Of a stretch of 48,420 bases of DNA, positions 8,221 to 17,902 are shown piece after piece. Under the pieces are notes generated by a model, which saw nothing but the letters and a program-made list of their open reading frames with translations, ran no database searches and had not been told where the DNA came from. The position numbers and the translations under genes are program-made. How positions within the stretch are numbered: position 1 is the stretch's first letter; each line of letters opens with the position of its first letter. The stretch is from F23-D06 sp963603365 (GTDB lineage Bacteria > Bacteroidota > Bacteroidia > Bacteroidales > WCHB1-69), in NCBI GenBank assembly GCA_963603365.1, contig CAVCMI010000012.1, forward strand, positions 1 to 48,420. The letters are read 5' to 3'.

Positions 8221-8825
8221 ACGTCAAGGTCAAGTCTGAGTTGGCTTTTGAGATGGAAGCTTTTGCGGTGGTAGGGGCTGGGGCCGTATTGCCGCAGAGC
8301 GGCGATATGTTTCGGAGAGGGGTAGCCCTTGTTGTGTTTCCAGTCATAGACGGGATATTCCGCATCGAGCCGTTCCATCAGGGCGTCGCGGTAGGTTTTG
8401 GCCAGAATGGAAGCGGCGGCGATGGCAAGGTAAGTGCCGTCGCCTTTCACAATGCAATGGTAGGGAATATGCCAGTGGTCGTTGAAACGGTTTCCGTCGA
8501 TGAGCAGCAGTTGCGGTTTTACGGAGAGCATGCCCACAGCCTTGTTCATGCAAAGGAAAGAGGCGTTGAGGATGTTGACCTCATCGATTCTTTTTTCCGA
8601 CACCTCCGCAATCGCAAAGGCAATGGCGTCGCGCTCGATGACCTCGCGCAGCCTGTTCCGCATGGAGGCGGTGAGCCGTTTGGAGTCATGGATCTCTTCG
8701 TTGCAATAGTCGTGTGGCAAGATGACGGCAGCGGCACATACGGGGCCGGCCAGGCAGCCGCGCCCCACCTCGTCACAGCCACATTCAATCAGCCTGTCGT
8801 CAGAGAAATGCGGTTTCAAACCCAT
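8217..8825 (-). CDS. rnhB: Ribonuclease HII
   Basis: A 202-residue type II RNase H, which nicks the RNA strand of RNA/DNA hybrids and single ribonucleotides embedded in DNA. The metal-binding motif CDEVGRG (Asp18, Glu19) is at the N-terminus. LLIDGNRF and the SILAKTYRD helix are also conserved, and the length is normal. The start codon overlaps the end of the upstream membrane-protein gene by 10 nt, so the two are cotranscribed. Confidence 0.96.
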   Translation of the reverse strand: MGLKPHFSDDRLIECGCDEVGRGCLAGPVCAAAVILPHDYCNEEIHDSKRLTASMRNRLREVIERDAIAFAIAEVSEKRIDEVNILNASFLCMNKAVGMLSVKPQLLLIDGNRFNDHWHIPYHCIVKGDGTYLAIAAASILAKTYRDALMERLDAEYPVYDWKHNKGYPSPKHIAALRQYGPSPYHRKSFHLKSQLRLDLDV

Positions 8826-9787
8826 AGCAGCAGAGCGTAAAAAGCGATGATCAGAAGGTCGTGGAAGACAAACCTGCTCTTCTGTGTTGTGAGAATGCCG
8901 AAAAAGAAAGACAATGGAACGGTCATATAAATCAGGCAGTTGCGAAAGCTGAGACCGGAGAGCAGAATCATGGCGGCAGTGACAAACATAAGGATGTTCA
9001 GGGAGACCAGATGGCGGCGCAGCATGATGGCTTTGTTGTCGTAAAAGAGCTTGAGCCGGATGCCGATGTACAGCACACAGGCAACCAGATAACCGGCAAA
9101 GATGTAGTCTTGCAAACGTAACTCCTTGAAATTATGAAACAAATCAAATAAGCGGAGTTGCCGGAACGATTCCAGCAGCTCGGGGATGCGCCCGAGGAAG
9201 AAAAAGATGCTGAAAAGGTAAATATAGACAAACAGCAAACCGACAAAGAAAATGGTGATCTTTTTGCCTTTGGAATAATAGTGGTGAGCCATCAGCGACA
9301 TCGTCATGAAAAGCAGGATGCCGATGGCGGCGGGGTCAATGAGCGACGCAATGCCTGTGAGGATGCCGGAGGTGAAAATCCGGTTGTTGACGATTTCTTT
9401 CCCCGTTTGTGCTTTGGAATTGAAGGTGATGATGATGGACAAGACGAGGACGGTGACGTGGGCAGGACCTAAGTTGCAGGCAAAACCTCCGATGTTAATC
9501 AGCAGAAGGAAAAACAGCGCAGGCATAAGGTTCCGGTTCTCTGAAAACTTGCTGGTGGAATAGAAATGCCAGATGAGCCAGGTCTCCAACAACAGCATAA
9601 GAATGGCAGAAACCATCCCGTAAGCCGGCTTCATACTCCAGAATGTCCCGAGCAACCGGTACAATACAGGCTGACCGCCGGAAGGACAGACCGTGAGACC
9701 TGTGACAATGGAATATGCGGACCAGCCTATGAGCAAAACCACTGCGATGACCTGAAAGACAATATGTCGGCCGAGATGATGGAACAT
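8816..9787 (-). CDS. Polytopic membrane protein of unknown function (DUF6427-like)
   Basis: A 323-residue protein made almost wholly of hydrophobic helices, with about nine predicted membrane segments and short loops. It resembles the uncharacterised inner-membrane proteins that Bacteroidales carry next to housekeeping genes (DUF6427-type), but I recognise no catalytic motif. It is transcribed with rnhB and divergently from the giant surface protein across a 96-bp region that holds back-to-back promoters. Confidence 0.75.
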   Translation of the reverse strand: MFHHLGRHIVFQVIAVVLLIGWSAYSIVTGLTVCPSGGQPVLYRLLGTFWSMKPAYGMVSAILMLLLETWLIWHFYSTSKFSENRNLMPALFFLLLINIGGFACNLGPAHVTVLVLSIIITFNSKAQTGKEIVNNRIFTSGILTGIASLIDPAAIGILLFMTMSLMAHHYYSKGKKITIFFVGLLFVYIYLFSIFFFLGRIPELLESFRQLRLFDLFHNFKELRLQDYIFAGYLVACVLYIGIRLKLFYDNKAIMLRRHLVSLNILMFVTAAMILLSGLSFRNCLIYMTVPLSFFFGILTTQKSRFVFHDLLIIAFYALLLWV

Positions 9788-9802
9788 TTTTCAAATTTGC
9801 TG

Positions 9803-9810
9803 CAAAAATA
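9803..9810 (-). promoter_or_regulatory. -7 element of the membrane protein-rnhB operon
   Basis: TATTTTTG on the minus strand, 15 bp upstream of the start codon at 9787. Confidence 0.5.
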
Positions 9811-9840
9811 CAAAAATGCTGCCACGTGGAATAAAAATGC

Positions 9841-9848
9841 TATTTTTG
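9841..9848 (+). promoter_or_regulatory. -7 element of the giant surface-protein gene
   Basis: TATTTTTG on the plus strand, 35 bp upstream of the start at 9884. It is back-to-back with the minus-strand element at 9803-9810. Confidence 0.5.
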
Positions 9849-9883
9849 CGCCTTTTGTACATACATTGAATAATAACATTATT

Positions 9884-12800
9884 ATGAAAACATATCGATT
9901 TACAGAAAATGCCCTGTTTTTGCTGGCTTTCTTTCTGTTTTTATGCGGAAATCCGACGGGAATCTTCGCCCAGACGGACATCCCGACGGATGAAAGCGAC
10001 GTTGACCCTTGCGACACCGTCGTGATGGAACCCGACACTTTGCACTATTGTGTCTATCGTCTCAACCTTCCGTTTGTGTTTGGCGACAGCAGCCTGTCGT
10101 CACCGGGTGACTATACGTTCCGTTACCAGACTGTTGAGACGGGGTGCGACAGCTTGGTTGTCGTTCGCCTCAGAACACAAGATACCATCATTACCAAGGC
10201 GGTGACAATATGCTCGCACGAACTGCCGTATATGGAACTTGATTCGGCGCTCTATGAAACAAAAACCTATTCGTTCACGGTCCCCTCGTTGGTTGACGGC
10301 TGCGATTCCCTCTATTTTCTTCGTCTTTTCGTAATACCGACTCCGACTCCGGCAATCCACGGCAATCCATATCTATGTTCCGGCGACTCGACAATTCTCT
10401 ACACAGACTCCTGTTCCTCCTGCACCTACCGGTGGAGTACGGGGTCAGACAGTCTCTCCATCGTTGTTGACACGGCAGGAACCTATTCCCTGACGGTGTC
10501 ATCCAACGGCTGTACGGCTACAGATTCCGTTGTGGTTTCTGATGCTTTGAACCCCGTGTTCAGCATAGAGGGCGACACGTCGGTTTGCATTGGCGACCAG
10601 TTGGAACTCGCCTTGCCCGACGGGTTGGCTTACCGCTGGAGCACGGGCGACTCGTCAGCCCGCATACAAGTTGCCCCGACAGCGGACACGCTCTTTACGG
10701 TCACGGGCGCCGACTCGCTGACACACTGTTACAGCAGCGACACCATAGCCGTTTCCGTCCATTCGTTGCCTGCCGCACTCATCACGGGAAGCCCGCTGGA
10801 GATTTGCGAGGGTGACAGCGTGCTGTTCAAGGCCACGGGGGGCGTTTCTTATGAGTGGTCTACGGGTGAACATGCAGACAGCATCTATGCCAAGAACGGA
10901 GGAGTATATACTGTTGTCGCAACCAACGAATATGGCTGCAAAGACACCGCGAGCATTGTCTTCAAGGTAAACCCGTTGCCCGTCATTGTCATATCCGGGC
11001 AGACCGCTTTTTGCCGTGAGGAATCAACCACCGTGTCGATCTCGGGGGCGGACACCTACATTTGGAGCAATGGCTCTACGCAGACATCGATCACGATAGC
11101 CACGCCGGGGGTCTATATGGTTACCGGCACCGACAGCAAAGGGTGCAAGTCAACGGCTTCAGTGGAACTTACATACAGTGATGTGCGAGCCTCGATAGCG
11201 GAACGCTATACCTATTGTCAGGGCAGCACGGTCACATTGCGTGTTAACGGAGATTCGACAAATACCTACCGGTGGGACGATGGCACCGCCGGCGACACGC
11301 TGGTCGTGTCGGCAGAGGGCACATACCGGGTTTATGCCACCAATGCGTTGGGCTGCAGCACCTACCGGGAGGTTATTGTGAGAGAGTTGCCCATACCGAC
11401 ACCATTGATATCGTATGTCTATGGAAGTCAGGTGATTTGTCAGGGCGGGAGCGTGACGCTCCGGGCTTCGGTTGTGGGTACGCCCATTGCCTCTCGCTAT
11501 GAATGGAACACCGGTGCAACGTCCAACACCATCAACGTGAGGGAGGAGGGGGTCTATACCGTCAAGGTTACAGCGGCCAACGGATGTTCGGCGGTGACGT
11601 CAGAATCCATCATTGTCAACCCCAGCCCGGTGGTCACCATATTGGCGCCGTCGTCGGCCTGCGTGGGCAGCAATGCCACCTTGTATGCAGACTGTTCCAC
11701 AGGGCGCACGTTCTCCTGGTCTGGCGGTCAATCTACCCAGGCTATCACGGTGCAGCCCGATGCCGGAACCAGTTATTATATGGTCACCGTTGTTGACAAC
11801 AACAATTGTTCGGCCACCGCCACTGCGACCCTCACAGCCATCGAGTCTCCCTCGGTATATATCAACAGTATGGTCAACGGAAGCGCTTCGATTTGCCGCG
11901 GCGACACCATCAACCTCACTGCCAGCAACGGCGCCCGCTTCCAATGGAGCAATGGCATGACATCCCGCACAATTTCGGCTACAACGGCAGGCATCTACAC
12001 GGTGACGGTTTACAACGAGGGCGGTTGTTCAGGTTCAAGTTCACTCGAACTCTCCACTTTGCCGCTGCCGGTGGCGTCAATAACAGAAAACAAGACGATA
12101 TGCAGCGGACAAACCGCCACACTGGCGGCTTCCGGCAGTTCAGGGTATGTATACCGCTGGTCTAACGGAAGCAGTACGAACCAGATCGAAACGGGCATCG
12201 CCGGCGATTATACCGTCACCGTCACGAACACAAACGGCTGCCAAATAGAACTTGGAACTAAATTGTTCGTCAATGAAGTTCCCAATGTGTCCATTACAGG
12301 CAACCTTTCCATCTGTTCGGGAACTGTGTCGCAGCTTACTGTCCATTCAGACGAGCCGTGCAGCTATGTATGGAGCAATGGTGACAATAACAGCAATATA
12401 ACCGTCAGCACAACCGGCACGTACCGGGTGACGGCGCAGAACAGCGCCGGGTGCAGCAGCACGGCCTCGGCGAGTGTGCAGGTGCATCCGCTGCCCGAGC
12501 CGCAGATTGCCGGCAACACCTCCATCTGCAAGGGGAGCGGCACGGTGCTTACCGCCTCGGGCGGCGTGTCGTATGTATGGTCTGACGGCTCTGCTGACAG
12601 CCAGATAGCGTTAACGCCCAATGTCAGCAGTGTCTATTCTGTGACAGTTACCGACCGGTACGGCTGCACGGCCGGCACGACAGCAACGGTGACGGTGAAA
12701 GACCTGCCTGTTGTGCGCGTGTCCGGAAACCGCTCGTTCTGTGCCGGAGCATTGACAACGTTGACGGCCACGGGCGGCGTCTCCTATCTTTGGTCAAACG

Positions 12801-15076
12801 GAGCAGTAACAAGCAGCATCACGACCGACGAAGCAGGGACATATACGGTGACGGCAACCAATGCGAGCGGCTGCCAGTCATCGCTTGATGTGGAACTGAC
12901 TATAATAGAAGCCCCTCACTTGTCCATTACAGGCAACCTTTCCATCTGTTCGGGTTCTGTGTCGCAACTTACGGCTCATGCTGATGTGCCGAGCCATTAC
13001 GTCTGGAGCACCGGCGATACTAACAGCATCACAACCGTCAGCACAACCGGCACGTACCGGGTGACGGCGCAGAACAGCGCCGGGTGCAGCAGCACGGCCT
13101 CGGCGAGTGTGCAGGTGCATCCGCTGCCCGAGCCGCAGATTGCCGGCAACACCTCCATCTGCAAGGGGAGCGGCACGGTGCTTACCGCCTCGGGCGGCGT
13201 GTCGTATGTATGGTCTGACGGCTCTTCTGGCAACAGGATATCCGTGAATCCCAATTCAACCCTTGTCTATACCGTGACGGCAACCGACCGGTACGGCTGC
13301 AAGGCCAGCACTTCAGTGGCAGTGACGGTGAAGGTGGTGCCCTCTGTTCAAATCTCCGGCACGCCCTCGTTCTGCTCCGGCGGCTATACCACCTTGACGG
13401 CCACGGGCGGTTCCGACTATCTTTGGTCAAACGGTGCAAACACGCACAGCATAACCGTGAGAGCGGCCGGCCTCTATTCTGTCACCGCTACCAACTCCAA
13501 CGGCTGTCAGAACAGCACCTCTGTCACGGCGACTGCCCTTGAACTGCCAGTCGTTAACGTTGCCGGCAAGTCGTTCATCTGCCCGGGCGAGCAAGACACC
13601 CTGACGGCCAACGGCGCAATCCGCTATGTGTGGAGCACGGGAGAGTCGGGGGACGCGATACTGACTATGCCGGCGCAAACCACCGTCTATACGGTGACCG
13701 GCTATGCCGAGAACGGATGCTCATCTGCAGTGTCTAAAACCGTAAATGTGGAAGACGTCGGGAATGTGCAGATTAACGGCGTTACCGAAATATGTCGCGG
13801 TGACACGGCAGTGCTGACAGCCAGCGGCGGCGTGACATACCGCTGGGGCGATGGCACAACTGCCAACAGCATCAAGGTGACCCGGGGCGGCAGTTATACC
13901 GTCGAGGCCTCTTCCCAGTCCGGATGTGTGGGCTATGCATCCATTGCCGTGACGGTACAGCCTACGCCATTGCTCTCCGTCTCCGGCATTTTCTCGCTCT
14001 GCGACAATGCGACTACGACTTTGACCGCTGCCGGCGGCGACAGTTATCTCTGGAGCACGGGGTCGCAACAGAATACAGCCACAATCAATGTGGCCGGCAC
14101 CTATTCCGTGACGGCTTATAACACCTACGGTTGCGTTGCCGATACAACTTTCGCCGTGACAGCATTGCCGATGCCTCAAGCGGTAATCACGGGCAATGCC
14201 GACGTATGTGCAGGCGAATCCGGCACGCTGACCGTCTCGGAAGCGGCCCAATACCGGTGGAATACCGGTGAGACCAGCCAGACAATCATCGTTACACCGA
14301 CAGAAGCCACCAACTATTATGTTACTGTGACCAATGTCTATGGCTGCGTCAATACAGCGCACGTCAGGGTCAATGTCAATCCGAGATACCAGAATCATTA
14401 TACGGCAGAAATCTGTCAGGGAGAATCGTATCATCTGAACGGTTTCGACATCCCTGCACAAGACGAGGCCGGCGTGTTCCTCTTTACCGACAGTCTGCAG
14501 AGCATAAACGGCTGCGACAGCATTTTGTCGCTCACCCTCACCGTGAAGCCGCTTCCGGTCATCAACAGCACCATACAGGGGCAGGAACTTATCGGCAGCT
14601 ACGGCAATTATTACTACTACCTGTCAGATGTGGAGAATGCCAACGTGTTTGAGTGGAGCATCTCCAACCCGAATTGGACACTCTCAACAAGTGCCGTGAA
14701 CAGCGTGTTCTTGGACATCAGGACCTCAGGACGGGGAGAACTGGCTGTAAAGGCGGTCAATTCGTGCGGATACAAGGAGGCAAAACTCGACATTACCTGC
14801 AATGTCGGCATCGACGAGCTTGTCAGCGACAACCGGATCCTGGCATACCCGAATCCTGTGAGCCAGACCCTGAACATCCGCTTTGAGGATGCCGCCTCCA
14901 CAGCAGCACTGGTGCAGTTGCTGGACAATGCCGGAAGATGCGTGTTTGTGTCGCAGGTCTCGCAAGACAAGATGCAGATCGACTGCACACGCCTTGCGGC
15001 CGGAGTCTATACGCTCCGCATCCTCGACGGGAAGGGCACGGCCGTTGACACCCGTAAAGTCATTGTCAGAAAATAA
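9884..15076 (+). CDS. Giant Ig/PKD-like repeat surface protein with type IX secretion tail
   Basis: I start at 9884, where a signal peptide begins (MKTYRFTENALFLLAFFLF..., cleavage near IFAQ). The longer open frame only overlaps the divergent gene. The product has 1730 residues. After two Cys-containing modules ending in GCDSL, about 19 repeats of some 70-80 residues follow. Each repeat shows a Cys (SICxG), LTAxGG, an aromatic-x-W-S-x-G strand, and GTYxVTxTNxxGC, a beta-sandwich pattern. A last GCDS module precedes a C-terminal sorting domain of about 75 residues (AYPNPVSQTLNIRF...GVYTLRI...KVIVRK), which marks a T9SS cargo anchored or released at the surface. Adhesin or matrix role is inference. 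Two repeats are identical at the DNA level over 192 bp. Confidence 0.93.
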   Translation: MKTYRFTENALFLLAFFLFLCGNPTGIFAQTDIPTDESDVDPCDTVVMEPDTLHYCVYRLNLPFVFGDSSLSSPGDYTFRYQTVETGCDSLVVVRLRTQDTIITKAVTICSHELPYMELDSALYETKTYSFTVPSLVDGCDSLYFLRLFVIPTPTPAIHGNPYLCSGDSTILYTDSCSSCTYRWSTGSDSLSIVVDTAGTYSLTVSSNGCTATDSVVVSDALNPVFSIEGDTSVCIGDQLELALPDGLAYRWSTGDSSARIQVAPTADTLFTVTGADSLTHCYSSDTIAVSVHSLPAALITGSPLEICEGDSVLFKATGGVSYEWSTGEHADSIYAKNGGVYTVVATNEYGCKDTASIVFKVNPLPVIVISGQTAFCREESTTVSISGADTYIWSNGSTQTSITIATPGVYMVTGTDSKGCKSTASVELTYSDVRASIAERYTYCQGSTVTLRVNGDSTNTYRWDDGTAGDTLVVSAEGTYRVYATNALGCSTYREVIVRELPIPTPLISYVYGSQVICQGGSVTLRASVVGTPIASRYEWNTGATSNTINVREEGVYTVKVTAANGCSAVTSESIIVNPSPVVTILAPSSACVGSNATLYADCSTGRTFSWSGGQSTQAITVQPDAGTSYYMVTVVDNNNCSATATATLTAIESPSVYINSMVNGSASICRGDTINLTASNGARFQWSNGMTSRTISATTAGIYTVTVYNEGGCSGSSSLELSTLPLPVASITENKTICSGQTATLAASGSSGYVYRWSNGSSTNQIETGIAGDYTVTVTNTNGCQIELGTKLFVNEVPNVSITGNLSICSGTVSQLTVHSDEPCSYVWSNGDNNSNITVSTTGTYRVTAQNSAGCSSTASASVQVHPLPEPQIAGNTSICKGSGTVLTASGGVSYVWSDGSADSQIALTPNVSSVYSVTVTDRYGCTAGTTATVTVKDLPVVRVSGNRSFCAGALTTLTATGGVSYLWSNGAVTSSITTDEAGTYTVTATNASGCQSSLDVELTIIEAPHLSITGNLSICSGSVSQLTAHADVPSHYVWSTGDTNSITTVSTTGTYRVTAQNSAGCSSTASASVQVHPLPEPQIAGNTSICKGSGTVLTASGGVSYVWSDGSSGNRISVNPNSTLVYTVTATDRYGCKASTSVAVTVKVVPSVQISGTPSFCSGGYTTLTATGGSDYLWSNGANTHSITVRAAGLYSVTATNSNGCQNSTSVTATALELPVVNVAGKSFICPGEQDTLTANGAIRYVWSTGESGDAILTMPAQTTVYTVTGYAENGCSSAVSKTVNVEDVGNVQINGVTEICRGDTAVLTASGGVTYRWGDGTTANSIKVTRGGSYTVEASSQSGCVGYASIAVTVQPTPLLSVSGIFSLCDNATTTLTAAGGDSYLWSTGSQQNTATINVAGTYSVTAYNTYGCVADTTFAVTALPMPQAVITGNADVCAGESGTLTVSEAAQYRWNTGETSQTIIVTPTEATNYYVTVTNVYGCVNTAHVRVNVNPRYQNHYTAEICQGESYHLNGFDIPAQDEAGVFLFTDSLQSINGCDSILSLTLTVKPLPVINSTIQGQELIGSYGNYYYYLSDVENANVFEWSISNPNWTLSTSAVNSVFLDIRTSGRGELAVKAVNSCGYKEAKLDITCNVGIDELVSDNRILAYPNPVSQTLNIRFEDAASTAALVQLLDNAGRCVFVSQVSQDKMQIDCTRLAAGVYTLRILDGKGTAVDTRKVIVRK
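12401..12592 (+). repeat. 192-bp perfect duplication, copy 1
   Basis: This coding segment is identical base for base to 13034-13225, at an offset of 633 bp (211 codons). A weaker match extends upstream to 12288. Neighbouring repeat units of the same gene have diverged much more. Confidence 0.95.
13034..13225 (+). repeat. 192-bp perfect duplication, copy 2
   Basis: Second copy of 12401-12592, in the same reading frame. The imperfect part of the duplication starts at 12921. Confidence 0.95.
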
Positions 15077-15120
15077 CTGAAGAACTGATTATTCATATCA
15101 ATCCGTAACGTAATAGAAGC

Positions 15121-17883
15121 ATGGATTACAACTATCGTGAAATTGAAGCCAAGTGGCAAAAGAAATGGAAAGACTCTAAAATCTACAAAACTGAAATAGA
15201 CCATTCCAGGCCTAAATATTATGTTTTGGATATGTTCCCGTATCCCTCGGGGGCCGGCCTCCATGTCGGGCACCCGCTCGGTTATATCGCCTCTGACATA
15301 TATTCGCGCTACAAACGCCAGAAAGGGTTCAATGTGCTGCACCCGATGGGCTATGACGCTTTTGGTCTGCCAGCCGAACAATATGCCATCCAGACAGGAC
15401 AACATCCTGCCGTCACAACGGAAATCAATGCGAAACGCTACCGGGAACAACTCGACAAGATTGGTTTTTGCTACGACTGGGACAGGGAGTTCAAGACTTG
15501 CGACCCTTCATACTACAAGTGGACCCAATGGACATTCATACAGCTTTTCAACAGTTATTACTGTCGTCAGGCAGGCCAGGCACGTCCTGTCGACGAACTG
15601 AAGGAGGTGTTTTCCAGACAAGGCACGCAAGGTCTTGACGTTGCCTGCACGGAGCAGATGACCTTTACGGCAGCAGAATGGAACGGCAAGAGCGAGACGG
15701 AACAGCAGGCTGTGCTGATGAACTACAGACTTGCCTATTTGGCTGACACTTGGGTGAACTGGTGCGCCGGACTTGGCACGGTGTTGGCCAACGACGAAGT
15801 CGTGAACGGGCTGTCGGTGCGCGGAGGCTATCCCGTGGAACGCAAACTGATGAAACAGTGGATACTGCGGGTGTCTGCGTACGCTGAAAGGCTGCTCAAG
15901 GGCCTCGAGAATGTAGAATGGACTGACTCTCTCAAAGAGATACAGCGCAATTGGATAGGACGCAGCGAGGGCGCATACATCCGCTTCGGCATTGCCGGAC
16001 ACGACGGACAAACCCTCGACATCTTCACCACCCGCCCCGACACGCTATTCGGAGTCTCTTTTATGACACTCTGTCCGGAGCACGAACTGATAGAACAGCT
16101 GACTACGCCAGAACAGCGCAATGAGGTTGAGGCGTATGTGAAATGGGCGCGCAACCGCTCCGAGACGGAGCGCCAGAGCGACGGACATAAAGTCACCGGC
16201 GTGTTCACGGGATCGTATGCTGTAAATCCGTTCACCGGCGAAAATGTCCCGGTATGGATATCGGCATACGTGCTGCAGGGATACGGCACCGGCGCCTTGA
16301 TGGCTGTTCCCGCACATGACAGCCGCGACTATGCCTTTGCCAAGCATTTCAACCTCCCGATACGGCAGGTTGTGGCCGGCGGCGACATCAGCAAGGAGGC
16401 TTTCGAGGCCAAAGACGGGGTGTGCGTGAATTCCGGATTCCTGGACGGCATGACGGTCAAGGAGGCCGGCAAAGCTGTCGTCAGCAGAGTCAAGGAGATG
16501 GGCATAGGCTACGGCACTGTGAACTACCGGCTCCGCGATGCGATCTTCAGCCGCCAGCGCTATTGGGGAGAACCTTTCCCCATATATTACAAGGACGGCA
16601 TGCCCTATACCATTCCCGAAGATGAACTGCCTGTCACGCTGCCTGAAATCGACCGGTTCCAGCCGACCGAGACCGGCGAGCCGCCGCTGGCACGAGCCAA
16701 AGACTGGAACTACAAAGGCTACAGGATGGAATACAACACAATGCCCGGATTCGCCGGCTCGTCAGGTTATTACCTGCGTTATATGGACCCGCACAACGAC
16801 AAGGCCTATTTCTCGCAAGACGCTGTCCGGTATTGGCGCAATGTCGATTTGTATGTGGGCGGCGCAGAACATGCTACCGGACATCTCATCTATTCCAGAT
16901 TCTGGAACATGTTTCTCTTTGATATCGGCTTGAGCTGCGAGGAGGAACCCTTCAGGAAACTCATTAACCAGGGCATGATACAGGGACGGTCCAATTTCGT
17001 CTATCGTATTGTCGGAACGAACCGTTACGTCTCTTACGGACTCAAAAACCAATACGACGTTACACCTATCCATGTGGATGTCAATATAGTACACAACGAT
17101 ATACTTGACACGGACGCGTTCCGGAAATGGATGCCCGACTTTGCGGATGCAGAGTTCGTGTTGGAAAACGGACAGTATGTCTGCGGCTGGGAGGTTGAAA
17201 AGATGTCAAAGTCGAAATACAATGTGCAGAATCCGGACGACCTTATCGACAAGTACGGGGCAGACACCTTGCGGATGTACGAGATGTTCCTCGGCCCTGT
17301 CGAGATGGCCAAGCCCTGGGACACCAACGGCATTGAGGGCGTGGCGCGCTTTATCCGAAAATTCTGGAAACTCTATGCCGGCAAAAGCGGCGAGTGGTGC
17401 ATATCCGAGGAAGAACCTACGCGCGAGGAGTATAAGGTTTTGCACAAGACTATCAAGAAAATTGAGGAAGACAACGAAAAATTCTCCTTCAATACGGCAG
17501 TCAGCGCCTTTATGATCTGTGTTAACGAGTTGACGGAACTGCATTGCTGCAAACGCAAGATCCTCGAGCCGCTCTGCGTGCTTATGTCGGCATACGCCCC
17601 CCATGTCACCGAAGAACTGTGGTCGTTGTTGGGTCATGAAACCTCTGTGTTGTTGGCAGCGTTCCCGAAGTATGACGAGTCGTACCTGCACGAATCCGAG
17701 TTTATGTATCCTGTTTCCATCAACGGCAAGATGAGGCTCAAAATATCGTTTCCCGCGGATGCAGTTGCCGCCGACGTGGAACCGGTGCTGCTCGCCAATC
17801 CGGAAGTGCAGCGTTGGCTCAACGGCGCGACACCCAAGAAAATAGTATTTGTCCCCAAGCGCATTGTCAACATCGTCTGCTGA
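15121..17883 (+). CDS. leuS: Leucyl-tRNA synthetase
   Basis: A 920-residue class I synthetase that charges tRNA-Leu. The HIGH motif appears as HVGH (residues 48-51) after MFPYPSGAGL, and KMSKS is at 694-698. The CP1 editing domain sits between them, with its TTRPDTLFG segment and the MAVPAHDSRD patch. The C-terminal anticodon-binding domain is present. The gene follows the surface-protein gene after 44 bp and precedes the flippase by 19 bp. Confidence 0.98.
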   Translation: MDYNYREIEAKWQKKWKDSKIYKTEIDHSRPKYYVLDMFPYPSGAGLHVGHPLGYIASDIYSRYKRQKGFNVLHPMGYDAFGLPAEQYAIQTGQHPAVTTEINAKRYREQLDKIGFCYDWDREFKTCDPSYYKWTQWTFIQLFNSYYCRQAGQARPVDELKEVFSRQGTQGLDVACTEQMTFTAAEWNGKSETEQQAVLMNYRLAYLADTWVNWCAGLGTVLANDEVVNGLSVRGGYPVERKLMKQWILRVSAYAERLLKGLENVEWTDSLKEIQRNWIGRSEGAYIRFGIAGHDGQTLDIFTTRPDTLFGVSFMTLCPEHELIEQLTTPEQRNEVEAYVKWARNRSETERQSDGHKVTGVFTGSYAVNPFTGENVPVWISAYVLQGYGTGALMAVPAHDSRDYAFAKHFNLPIRQVVAGGDISKEAFEAKDGVCVNSGFLDGMTVKEAGKAVVSRVKEMGIGYGTVNYRLRDAIFSRQRYWGEPFPIYYKDGMPYTIPEDELPVTLPEIDRFQPTETGEPPLARAKDWNYKGYRMEYNTMPGFAGSSGYYLRYMDPHNDKAYFSQDAVRYWRNVDLYVGGAEHATGHLIYSRFWNMFLFDIGLSCEEEPFRKLINQGMIQGRSNFVYRIVGTNRYVSYGLKNQYDVTPIHVDVNIVHNDILDTDAFRKWMPDFADAEFVLENGQYVCGWEVEKMSKSKYNVQNPDDLIDKYGADTLRMYEMFLGPVEMAKPWDTNGIEGVARFIRKFWKLYAGKSGEWCISEEEPTREEYKVLHKTIKKIEEDNEKFSFNTAVSAFMICVNELTELHCCKRKILEPLCVLMSAYAPHVTEELWSLLGHETSVLLAAFPKYDESYLHESEFMYPVSINGKMRLKISFPADAVAADVEPVLLANPEVQRWLNGATPKKIVFVPKRIVNIVC

Positions 17884-17902
17884 CAATGCGCCGGCATAAT
17901 GT

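Noticed and set aside
9566..9883. N-terminal extension of 106 codons on the giant surface protein
   Set aside because: It overlaps the divergent membrane-protein gene and both promoters, and would bury the signal peptide.
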